DNA from: Sipunculus nudus
Taxonomy: Eukaryota > Annelida > Sipuncula > Golfingiida > Sipunculidae
Direction: 5' to 3'
Length of the DNA stretch: 64,000 nucleotides
NCBI GenBank assembly: GCA_026874595.1
Contig: CM049310.1
Span: forward strand, 30,813,558-30,877,557
Made by a program: the position numbers and the translations under genes. Below are positions 20,001 to 31,306 of this stretch, one piece after another. Under the pieces are notes generated by a model, which worked only from the letters and a program-made list of their open reading frames with translations, made no database searches and was not told the DNA's origin. Each line of letters begins with the position of its first letter. The stretch's first letter is position 1.

Positions 20001-22528
20001 CTAGACATTTCTTGGCACCGCAGGTGCCAGAGTATCCCCAGACATAGTAGCCCCCCCCCCCCCCTCCCCCCCACTTTAAGAATAGGCCCCCATTTTTAGC
20101 AGCATATACTGACACTTGGCAAGCAATTATTGTTTCTTCCAACTATCAATCCACACCCTTTTTGAACATGTTGGTCCTGTGACCTTGACCTTTGACCTCA
20201 TGACCCCAAAATCAATTGGGGTCTTGCTTTTTCAATGGGACATATACGAGTCAAGTTTGAAATCTATAAATCAATAAAAGCAGGAATTATCATCCAGAAA
20301 CTAATTTTTTGACAGATGGCTCCTGTGGCTTGACCTTTGACCTTGTGACCCCAAAATTGATATTGATCATCCACTTTTATATATAAATCAATAGAGGTCA
20401 AGATTTATTGATTGGCCATATATGTCAGGTTTGAAATCCATATATTAATCCAAGCTTGAATTATCATCTTGGGAACTAATTTTTGGACAGATGGCTCCTG
20501 TGGCCTTGACCTTTGACCTTGTGACCTCAAAATTGATAGGGGTCTTCCTCTATTGGCAGATGAACTATATGTGCAAGATGAAAGGTCTGAGATGAAATAT
20601 TTGGCTGAAATTGCATCCACTATCTTTTTAAAGATGTGTCCTGTGACCTTCACCTTTGACCTCATGACCCCGAAATCAATTTGGGTCTTGCTTTTCCAAT
20701 GGGACATATACAAGTCAAGTTTGAAATCTTTACATCAATAAAAGCAAGAATTATCATCCAGAAACTAATTTTTGGACAGATGGTTCCTGTGACCTTCACC
20801 TTTGACCTTGTGACCTCAAATTTGATAGGGGTCTTCCACTCTTGGCAGGTGAACTATATGTGCAAGTTGAAAGATCTGAGATGAATTGTTTGGCTGTAAA
20901 TGCATCCACAATCTTTTTAAAGATGTGTCCTGTGACCTTGACCTTTGACCTCATGACCCCAAAATCAATTCGGGTCTTGCTTTTCCAATGGGTCATATAC
21001 AAGTCAAGTTTGAAATCTTTACATCAATAAAAGCAAGAATTATCATCCAGAAACTAATTTTTGGACAGATGGCTCCTGTGGCCTGACCTTTGACCTTGTG
21101 ACCTCAAAATTGATAGGGGTCTTCCTCTATTGGCAGATGAACTATATGTGCAAGATGAAAGGTCTGAGATGAAATGTTTGGCTGAAAATGCATCCACAAT
21201 CTTTTTAAAGATGTGTCCTGTGACCTTCACCTTTGACCTCATGACCCCAAAATCAATTGGAGTCTTGCTTTTTCAATGGGACATATATAAGTCAAGTTTG
21301 AAATCAATACATCAATAAAAGAAGGAATTATCATCCAGAAACTAATTTTTTGACAGATAGCTCTTGTGGCCTTCACCTTTGACCTTGTGACCCCAAAATT
21401 GATATGGATCATCCACTATTGGCAAGTGAGCTATATATTCAAGATGGAAGACCTCGGATGAAAGTTTGGCTTAAAATGCATTCACAGTATCTTTTAAGGT
21501 GAGGGTCCAGTGACCTTGAACTTTGACCTCATGACCCTAGAACCTATAGGGTTCTTACTTTAGTGGTGGGCCATACATAAGTCACGTTTGAAATCCATAT
21601 GGCTATCAACACTGGAGATATCATAAGAGGTGTGTGATTTTCACCAAATATGGACACAATAAAGGTCAAGGCCACTCTCATGGTAAAGGTCATGACCCAA
21701 ATGTAAATAGACCTCATCCCATATAACACCATCTCTCTACATGTGCATAATATGAAAGAAATCTGTCCATTAGTTTTTGACTTATAATGCTCGAAGTACT
21801 GTCAAGTGGCAATTATGGGGGTATTAAACGGCTTAAAAACAAAAAAAAAAAAAAGATAACAGATGGCGCCATCTGTTTCCGGTACATGACATTACTATCC
21901 AAGATCTTCAGTCAAGTTGATTTTTGGACCAATCCATGCATCCCTTATTGAGATATTAATGATCTTGTGTGTGATTTTCACCATATATGGCAATATTCAA
22001 GGTCAAAGCCACTCTCATAGGAAAGGTCATGACCCCAATTTTAATAAACATCATCCCATAACCCATACCTATGTATATGCATAATATAAAAGAAATCTGT
22101 CCATTTGTTTTTGACTTGTAATGCTCACAGTACTGTCAAGTGGCAATTTTGGGGGTATTAAACGGCACGAAAACAAGTCAAGAATAATAGGTGGCGCCAC
22201 CAGTTTCTGGAATATGACAACCCTATCCATGATCTTCCACCAACTTGATTTTGGGATCAATCCATGCAAGATTTCTTGAGATATTTAAAAATGTGTGTGA
22301 TTTAATTTCCCCAAAATTGGACCTATTCAAGGTCAAGGACACTCTCCTAGTAAAGGTCATGACCTCATTTTAAAAAGGCGTCGTCCTCTCACCCATATCT
22401 ATACATATACCAAGTTTGGTAAAGATTCATGAAATATTGTTTGAGTTATCGCGCCAACAAGATTTATATGCGGCGGCGGCGGGACCGGTATGAACAACAT
22501 AGTATCCCCCGACTTTGTCTGGGGATAC
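20001..22528 (-). mobile_element. Family B Helentron/HINE-like element (minus orientation)
   Basis: Read on the minus strand, the 5' end is a hairpin TATCCCC / GGGGATA with inner GAC / GTC (near 22503-22527). The 3' end has the inverted arm GTCTGGGGATAC, then a hairpin TGGCACC-TGC-GGTGCCA and a terminal CTAG at 20001-20004. The core holds tandem ~145/289-bp units rich in AGGTCAAAGGTCA, followed by a different unit containing the palindrome TGGCGCCA. A homopolymer C-run sits just inside the 3' end, as in the other copy. No protein is encoded. Confidence 0.8.
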
Positions 22529-22995
22529 AACACTGTCGCTGTTATTAGTATATCAAGACATGTTACAAGGTTGTCTCGGCCCAAGACGAGTGATTCTGAT
22601 CCGCTCTGCTCCTCTCCGTCAACACAGTTGTGGATCCGCAACAAGTTACAAGGGGTCCTGGCTGTTAAAATCTAGGGGGATTCCACCAGATGTCAGCATC
22701 ATCGATCTCTCCTTTCATGGCTCCACAAAATCCATCCGAGAAACTGCGAGAAACCGCGTGAACGTGGCGCCCCTGAACGAGCACCATACTTGAAATAACA
22801 AGCAAATTAAATATAAAAATCCAATAAATTGTCCTAATTCAAGGGCCACAAAGCAAATACTAAAACTTTTGTGTTATATATAAGGACCATTAAGAATTTA
22901 GCGAAATTCTACGAACATTTTGTTAGACGCAGATCTGATGAATATTAATGATCCCCCATAAACACGAAGATGGCGACATTTGGCCTTGTTGGGAG

Positions 22996-23075
22996 CTGTG
23001 GCCCAGAGTCTAGTGGTTAAAACGCATTTAACTACGCTTAATTCTGCCTTAGCTTCGGTTGTGACCAAGCAAGAG
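22996..23075 (+). repeat. tRNA-like (SINE head?) sequence
   Basis: Has an A-box-like GTCTAGTGGTTA (23009-23020), as in tRNA-Glu/Asp-type D arms, and a weak B-box-like GGTTGTGACC (23057-23066) at tRNA-like spacing. It lacks a good T-loop and acceptor stem. It may be the degraded head of a tRNA-derived SINE. Alternatively the region starting AAGATGGCG (22971) is a first exon: a frame reading GAVAQSLVVKTHLTTLNSAL ends at a GTAAGT at 23090. Neither is firm. Confidence 0.3.
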
Positions 23076-26000
23076 GTATCCCAAATCATGTAAGTGAAAT
23101 AATTTGAAGTGTCTTGTATACTAGTGGTGTTGTCAGGTGTCCTTGGGTATGAGCTTTATCGGACACTGCATGCACTCAAAGCCAGCGATGCCCGGCTTGC
23201 CGTAAACATGCGAGTCGATTGTTCGATCTGGTTTTCATTTTACTCTGCGTTTACGTCAGAAAATACTGACAACACCCCTTCCCTGAATCTCGAAATATTG
23301 AATGTCGAGGAAAACATTGAGTAATATTTGGTAGGATATCGTTGACACGCTTGACAAGCGAGTTCGTCCCCTCCTTGGAGTTGTGATGATGAATTCTGTA
23401 ATCTGTTTGCATATTCAACAAAATTATGTACTCAGTTGTCAAGGTAGACCCACATTTGACATTTCGCGAATTTGTTTTTCAGTGTTCAGACCTGCCGTTT
23501 ATAAACTTTAACATACCATGGAAATAAATTCCAAAACAATCGGTACATTGATATTAGTAAGGGTCATGAAGGTGTGTTGTTATTAAAGGGTGACCCAAAA
23601 CATCCAAATACCTCTGACAAACCACCACTAAACACTCGCTTAAATTCAAATTTGAAGCAAAATACTGGCATCAGTGGATAAATTATCATCTTTTGGATAT
23701 GTCAATGCAGTATTGTGCCAATACTTCTTAAAACGAAAGAAAAAAAAGTGTTTTGTACACTTGAAAAGTGCTCAGCTTGATTGCATCTTGCGCCACTAAG
23801 GAACAGCGTCATAGCCAGCATAAATGTCTGCAGTGTCAGCTGGTGAACAGTCTGCAACATTGAACACTCATGTATCTTTATTTCATAAAATTATGATACA
23901 ATATTGCCTAGATTTGTTTAACAAATGATTATTTATCAATGGGTGTTACATTTTGACTTCAGATATGAAGTTAAGTGGGTGGTATGTCAGAAGTACTCAA
24001 AACACCAGTGTTTTGGGTGTTTCAGGAGGACCAGTATTGAAAGGGTGCACATTGCTTTTATGGCAGTATTGCCAAAATTGAGAAATATTCATCTTTTGTT
24101 TATTAATTGACAATGACATTACTATTTTCAATAGTGTGCCATACAGTATGTGCACCCCGATGATAGAGAATGAGAAATTCATTAAAAACGATTCATTTTG
24201 TACCTCACTTAAGATGCTACATTAACTGCCTTTGGGACTCCTGCGTGTAGTGACAGCACTAATGGCATTTTAGCTGACAATGTATTTTATCATATTAAGG
24301 GGCCAGATGTAACAAACATACTGTCAACTTCTACTAAAAGGTATCTTTGACTGTCAGTTCAGTCAGCATGTTGTGACAGAAAATAAATTGATTTCTTTGA
24401 TATTTGATTGTTTAACACCATATTATAATATGCAAGGTGTTTTGATAATTTCCAAACAAATAATTGTTACCAGATTTATTCAGTGGGAGATAATTTTTGG
24501 CATTATGTAACATTTGCCTTAATGTCTCACAATAACTGATGGGCACCCCTCAGTTGGACAGACTTCCAATGTGTGGTGCATGCCCAAATATTGTGGTTGC
24601 CTTCTTAATTGGTGGCTTCAAATTAACAATATTCATGGTCCCTCTGTGACCACGAAATTTAAACCGCCCAGTTCTGAATGCATACCAGGCCATAAGCATT
24701 AATTTCAGAAGCTGCGGATAGGTAATGACAGTTGTGATTTATCTTCATGTTTGAGTGGCTAGTGATCATGAACAACATGAATATTTGAACAATTTGGGAG
24801 GTCACAGCTCATGATGGGGCCAGATTGCTGTGGAATATGATGTTAGGCCTCAGAACTGGATTGGGAAAAACTGAATATGGTCCCTTCTTTCACCCATTTG
24901 GAAATAATTTGCAACATAACAACACTCAAATTATTCTGAGGACATCCCTGCCTTTGATCCTGCAACAAGGGGGCTACCTACAGCTTTACAGGCATCCCTT
25001 GTTGGTGGAGCAGGTGATTACAGCTCCTCTTTTAATTAACAGGAGTAAGATGCCCTTATCAAGACGGTTTCCCAAAACAAACAAGTTTGTAACACTGTTA
25101 TGTAGTCACATGTTGTTTTCTCACCCTTTTACTGACATGTGAGTTGTTTTGATTGAGCCTTGGCCCTGAGCTAATTACAGCCAGCAGGGTCAATGCTTCC
25201 TAAAAGCGTCAGCTAAGCTGTCCTTGACTGTTCAAACATGCAACATTCGGACAGAGAAATACTAGACCAAGATAATAAGTGAAATCAGGGGTGTATGAAA
25301 TAATTTGATTACAACAGTTGATAGTTTCATATTTGATAAAAAAATATACTACTGCACTAAGCCACTAATGATAGAGCACGAAAAAGGAACCCCTTGAAAC
25401 TTTTAAAAATAAAAAAAAAACACAAAAAACAGCCCCACCAATATAAAGGCAACCACAGTATTCATGAATTGCTATGATTCAAACATTTACAATCTTGCTG
25501 AAAGTCTGACATACATGGTATAGTTGGGTTTCCATTGTGTTGAATAAAAGTTTATCAGAACACCTGTCTCCATTCAGTGAATCAAAAAAGAAGGTGGTTC
25601 ATACTGTTTTATATAAATTAAGCACCACCCATCTGTGCTGCTGTCAATAGTGCTCCCTAGAAAGTACTGTCATAATAAACTTGTGCTACAAATTTGTAAT
25701 GCATAATTTTGTCTGGCCCAGAAATAATGAATTTTTGTAAATTGTTTCTTGTATGACATTATGAATATACATTTATTCCAGTATTTTAAGTAAATTTTAT
25801 GTGAAAACTAATAAATATAGGAATTAAAAAACTTATCTAGAGAATGTTGATATCTTGCAGTTTGAATGATTCTGGTTGTCACCAGGATGCATTAGTTGGT
25901 AAAAGCTGAGTCACACCTAATTATGAAATGTTAGCCATCTGTGATCATTAACATAAAACATGAGGCAGTCAGTTGTCATCAAGTTTGTGAGTCAGTATGC

Positions 26001-26136
26001 TTAGCTGAAATCAGTTATTTTGAAAGTCGTACAGTTGAGCTCAAATATTTAATTTTTATTATTTTTTTTTTCTGTGCTGGGTAACCTTTTGTTGGCACTT
26101 GTTCTGTTGGTGTGAGCCCTGCACCTTCACATGTGT

Positions 26137-26171
26137 CAATCAGAGCCAGCAACAGCAGTGAGCACTGATTG
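26137..26171 (+). other. Hairpin sharing the core of the RPLP0 intronic snoRNA candidates
   Basis: CAATCAG / CTGATTG forms a perfect 7-bp stem around AGCCAGCAACAGCAG. ATCAGAGCCAGCAAYRGCAG matches the two intronic RNAs with two changes. No box C or D is visible around it, so it may be a decayed copy or coincidence. Confidence 0.35.
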
Positions 26172-27619
26172 AATGCCATCAGCTTCTCAAGAAAAGACTG
26201 CCCTTACATATCACACAGCCTTCTCCAGCGCCCAACTGACCGTGCCACCCCAAGGCCACAATTTGAAAAGTAATTTGTTTATTGTCCAAGATCTTGCCAG
26301 TTATTTTAAGAATGCAGGGGTGGATCCAAGATTTATGAAAAGTAGGGTCATGCCCAGGACTAATGACAAACCCTTAATAAAAGGTCGCCAGGTCTAGAAA
26401 AAGGGGGGGGGGGGTCCAGGTTGCAAAATTTGGCCTGAAACCCTTAGAAAAAGGTTGCTGCGGAGGAAGGGGGGGGGGGGGGGGTCCAGACACCTGTGGC
26501 AACCTGCTGCCTCAGATTGACCAAGGGGACTGGCAATGGCCATAAAGCTAGGTGCCAAATTTAAATGATTATATTCCAGTCGGCAAAATTATTAGTTATT
26601 GTTTGCCCAAACCAGAGGTCAAGGATACAATGTTTTTTGCACTTTTGTGCCACTTCTGAGCCTCAAATATTTCTTTGATAGAAGAGAACTCCAAACATAT
26701 TAAATAGATCTTTTCCAAACTTTGCATGTCATAGATATATTTGGAAGTGGGGTGGGGAATTTGGTCATTAATTGTACTATTAGAGTGACCTTTCTCTTGC
26801 ATTGGTCAGTCTGTTTTGGATAAATCCAAGAAAAACAATAAGATACCTCAAGAATGGGTTCATGGCTCGTCCTTAAAATTAGCATGTCTTAATATCTTGA
26901 ATAACATTTTATATAACATCATAAAAAATACTGGTCCAGCTATACTGACAGTCTTTTTTTCTGCTTTTGCATATTGCAACACTACACCAGTGGTACTGTA
27001 GAAATAAGAAAGATATAACTCAAAAACCATGGGATAAATAATGTTAAATAGTGCTTAGTTATCTGATGAAGCCCTATTGAATTTTGGCCTTGGAACCTTG
27101 CTAAGAGAATAGCCTTGAATACTGTAATTATGATATCTTGTTAAAAATCTTACAAACATTAGATGTTTCAAGAAAAGATTGATGGATTGAACATTCTGAA
27201 AACAGGTGAAACAGAAGATCTTTGGTACCATTTTCTTGGAGGGAAGACTACCTTCACATAATTGCAGCTTAAAACTGTGTGGGCAATATAGCTTGACAAT
27301 ACTCTTTCAAATTGCATACTTGTGCATGGACACAAGTCAGAGGGAAGGCCTTTTAAAATTAAGACCATGATGCCCCCCTCCCCCACACACACACCCACCC
27401 TCCCATGTACACATACACAACATCACCATCTCATCCCAAAAATAGGGCCCAGAATATTGATATAGAACTAAACTCATCATTCCCTTTTAGCCAGGAAAAA
27501 TGTCAAGGACATCAAGAACTAGCCAACCATAAGACTCAAGTGAGCATACATGTGAACTTCTTGTGTCACATTTGTAAGCTAGTGTATGCTTCTTTTACCT
27601 CACATGACACTTTCATGAT

Positions 27620-28095
27620 GACAGTATGAACATTGGAAATGAATTTTGACAGTATGAACATTATAAATCTAATGAGGCAGTATGAACATTTGAAATCCAA
27701 TGTAACAGTATGAACATTGAAAATGGAATGTGAGAGAAAGAACATTTGAAAACCCATGTGACAGTATGAACATTGAATATTGAATGTGAGAGTATGAACA
27801 TTGGAAATCCAATGTGACAGTATGAGTGTTGGAAATCCAATGTGACATGATGAAATTTGGAAATCCTATGTGACAGTATAAACGTTGAAAATCCAATGTG
27901 ACGTTTTGAACTTAGGAAATCCATTGTGACAGTATGAACATTGGAAATTGATTGTGACAGTATGAACATTGGAAATCCAATGTGACAGTATGAACATTGA
28001 AAACCCAATGCAACAGTTTGAACATGGGAAATGAATTGTGATAGTATGAACATTAGAAATCCAATGGGACAGTATGAACATTGGAAATTCAACAT
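27620..28095. repeat. 28-bp minisatellite with internal dyad
   Basis: About 16-17 units of 28 bp; the consensus includes GACAGTATGAACATTGG and AAATCCAATGT. Each unit contains CATTGG-AAAT-CCAATG, an inverted repeat. Three overlapping minus-strand open frames reflect the 84-base (3 x 28) periodicity, not genes. Confidence 0.9.
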
Positions 28096-31000
28096 GAACT
28101 GAGGTTGTTTTTAAGTTGAATCTGCATTTAGAATGAATATAAATGAAGTTTTAACCAGATCATGGTTAAGGGCATACACCTTTTGCATATAATTAATGTC
28201 AGACCTGATAAAAAGATGTGGAACCTTAATGCAAACATCCCTTTCCTGAGCAGACCGTGCATGAACATATTTTGATCTATACCCTGTACTTGTTTATCTG
28301 TTTTCCCAGCAAGTTGAGATTTTTTAAGTTCTTAGGGGTTGCGTATTTGAGGTTAAGGCCACGTGTTTGGACAAAAAAAGGGTCCATAAAATGGAAATTG
28401 TGATGCCTGCTATTCTGGGGTTTAAATAAATGATATATATAAGGAGCAAAAGTAATCAGGAATATGAAAAAGTGGTTGTTATTTTGAGGTGGTAGCTATA
28501 TGGAGAAGGTTCATTTGGTGAGGTTTTACTGTATTTGTAAGCCACAGTGTTGGCAGATCAATTTAAGTATTGCCTTGCTGTATCAAGAATTAATTCATCT
28601 CACTTGATGCCTGTGGATGCACATCCCTGCAGAAGAGTTTCTGATCCTTTACTTTCCAGGGGCTCATCTACGTCATAGCTCATTAGCTCAGCAGGAGCTC
28701 TCATAATCAGCATAATTAAGTATAAAGAACTACTAGTTAATAGCTAGATAATCAAAGTGAAGGCCACAGGTCACACTTTTCTTGTCCATATCTTCCTTGT
28801 TTTGATGTGATCACTTAATTAAGTACAAATGTGACAATAATATTATCTCAGCATGTCACTATGTGGATTTGTCTGTTGCATTATTCCAGATGTGATATAT
28901 TGTTCAAATAATGTGTTTCTCTCACACAGGTATTCAAATTGAAATGTCACAGTATCTAATACATATTCAACTTCATCACAAAATACATTTACCTGATATT
29001 AAGCTCAGGTAATGATGTTTAATTTCATTATACAAATAAGTTCATTCAGCAGCATGTTGACGTTAAACCCCCCTGACTGCAGACCCACTTTGTTTTGGTG
29101 ATGATGGCATTAGATGGGGCTGTCATGATAAATCAAATATATATCAATAATCAGTCTATCAATCAATAGAAGAGGACTGATATGATCATCAGAGGCTTTG
29201 ATAAGGATCAGTACAGTTATTGATGCCTCTGATGGGGGTCAGTATGATTTTTGCTGACGTTGACAAGAATCATTATCAAGATTATTTCATTTCAATATAA
29301 TTTTCATAAATAGTACCAAAAATTTAACTAAATTTGTTAAAGTTTACTCAAGATAGTGATACATACACAATTCTTAGCCAAGTAAAAGCTATAGATTTAA
29401 GGATCAGGTGTAGTCAGTGTCATTCAGGATTGTCAGGATTGATTATCATGTACAGTACACCAGGCCCAGTCCAGGGACAGTAAAAAATGTATACAAGTCT
29501 TCATCTGAAACAAATGCAAATACTGCAGCTCTGCACATGGTCAAATACAAATTACAACTAGATGTATGCAGTCACCAAGTGAACACTTGGAAGATGGCAG
29601 CGTTTAATATAATGCCAGGTTGGTCTTGCCTGACATAATTGGTTGGGTCAGAACAGATAGTGCCACCTAGGTTTGCTCATCTGAACTTGGGATGTTATCT
29701 GATGGTGCCACCCACATTTGCATCATTCCCAGGATTTCTGTTTGAGGAAAATATAGATATAGCTGTTTGAATATTACATCAAATATCAATCAAGTCCGGA
29801 TGAATTTGAACAGTAAAGTGACATATAATTTAAATATACCCCACATATCCTATCAGAAGCTTAACCAGTCACAGTGGTATCAGGTTCTGTTAAGCAAATA
29901 CCTAAATGCATTTTAGTCTGATAAAACTTGTATTGTGTGATTGCTGTGTCTTGAAATTATTAAATATTCAGCAGGTGTTAAGTCGAGTGTATACACTGTT
30001 CATATTGACTTGACATTTGTTTTTGTTATTATTTATAATCATTGTCATCACAGAGGATGCCCTAAGTGTAGGTCCTATTTATACTACAAAAATACACACC
30101 CACTTGCTTTCATTCTGTTTAAATCTGGCAACATGTTACAAATCTTGTGTGTTCACCCTGGCTCACACTGTGTCATTCACGTCATTATGATAGATTGTCC
30201 ATATTGGATAGCGATTACAAATCATATTTATAGCAGTACAGCTGTAGCTACTACTTACTTTGAACAGTGACGTGTAGTAACCACAACTGACAAAAACGTA
30301 TGTATACTATACATACAGGGGAGGTTCCATAAATAGCCCATGCAGTTAATATAAATAAATGTTTGCTGTTTACTTAGAGCTGTTTTCACAAGTACAAGCG
30401 TGTTGAACACTGTTTTTAAAATACCAAATGCAACATGCACTATTTGCTAAACTTTGTGCTCTTACTGCACCAGAAAAAGTCATATTAGGTTCTGTTTTTG
30501 ATAAAGTATGCAATTCACGTCTCATACCATCTGTTTGCCGTTATAACACGTGTGTTAATATTCTACTTATTGTGTATGCATTGAGGAAACCGCATTCTGC
30601 CCACTGACATTTAATGTGTGTTAATACTGCATTAATGCAAATACTGTATCAGTGAATTATTTGGTGTTGAAACTAATACTCTGTCATTGAATTATTTGGT
30701 ACTGAAACTGCCTCAAGTTGTGGTTTCATGGATGCAGATCGAAATGTGAATGAATACAGGTTTAGTGTAAATAGAACATGGATTTTGGGGCAATAAAACT
30801 ATTTTGATGCCATATTCAGTGATTTCAGTTTTGTGTGAACAAAGCTTTAGATTCACCATACATCCATCATGTTTGTTGGTATATAGTGTATTGTTTATTT
30901 TGAATATTCATTGAGGTAAGATGACCCTGTCCACTGTTTATTCAGAGCAGATACAACTCTAAACAGATACATGTGAACTGTTCAGCTGCATCAGGACTAG

Positions 31001-31306
31001 GGGATGTTTTGAGTCCAAAATTAAAATAGATTTGTACACAAAATTTCAAATGCCAGTCCCAACTGTTGCGAGTGTTTATACACACTAAAGTCTCTAATAT
31101 ACATCGTTATATGCACAGTTCATGATGGTCATAGAATTAAGGTCTGTCACAGGAAAAGGCTGACAGAATAATGGATTGGGGGCACCTGTCCCATCAACAC
31201 AGATAATTAATTGTTTAATTAATTTACACTATCCGACCAGCTCCAGGGGTGATTCATTCTCTTGAAGAATGACCCTGGGCAGTCCCTAGCAAGAATTTTG
31301 ATAATT
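28096..31306. other. Low-copy DNA, no gene seen
   Basis: AT-rich. Two GTGCCACC remnants at 29660-29715 resemble decayed palindrome units. No supported coding sequence. Confidence 0.5.

Larger units (their letters stand above)
22529..27619. other. Low-copy DNA, no confident gene
   Basis: Lies between the inverted family B copies. Apart from the tRNA-like or exon-like stretch at 22.97-23.09 kb and the hairpin at 26.14 kb, it shows G-runs at 26404 and 26469 and no recognisable coding exons. Could be intron of a large gene. Confidence 0.5.

Noticed and set aside
20405-21318. Repeated ~62-100-codon frames with VKVTGHIFKK or MCPVTFTFDL motifs, also at 32362-33240
   Set aside because: Arise from the family B core units on both strands and lack a start-to-stop architecture conserved across units.
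24825-25142. 105-codon plus-strand frame
   Set aside because: No domain, splice or codon-bias support.
27620-28095. CRISPR-like array of 28-bp palindromic repeats
   Set aside because: Units are contiguous, without unique spacers, and the DNA is eukaryotic: it is a minisatellite.
27661-28095. 144-codon minus-strand frame with HWISNVHTV-type repeats
   Set aside because: Translation of the minisatellite; other frames are equally open.
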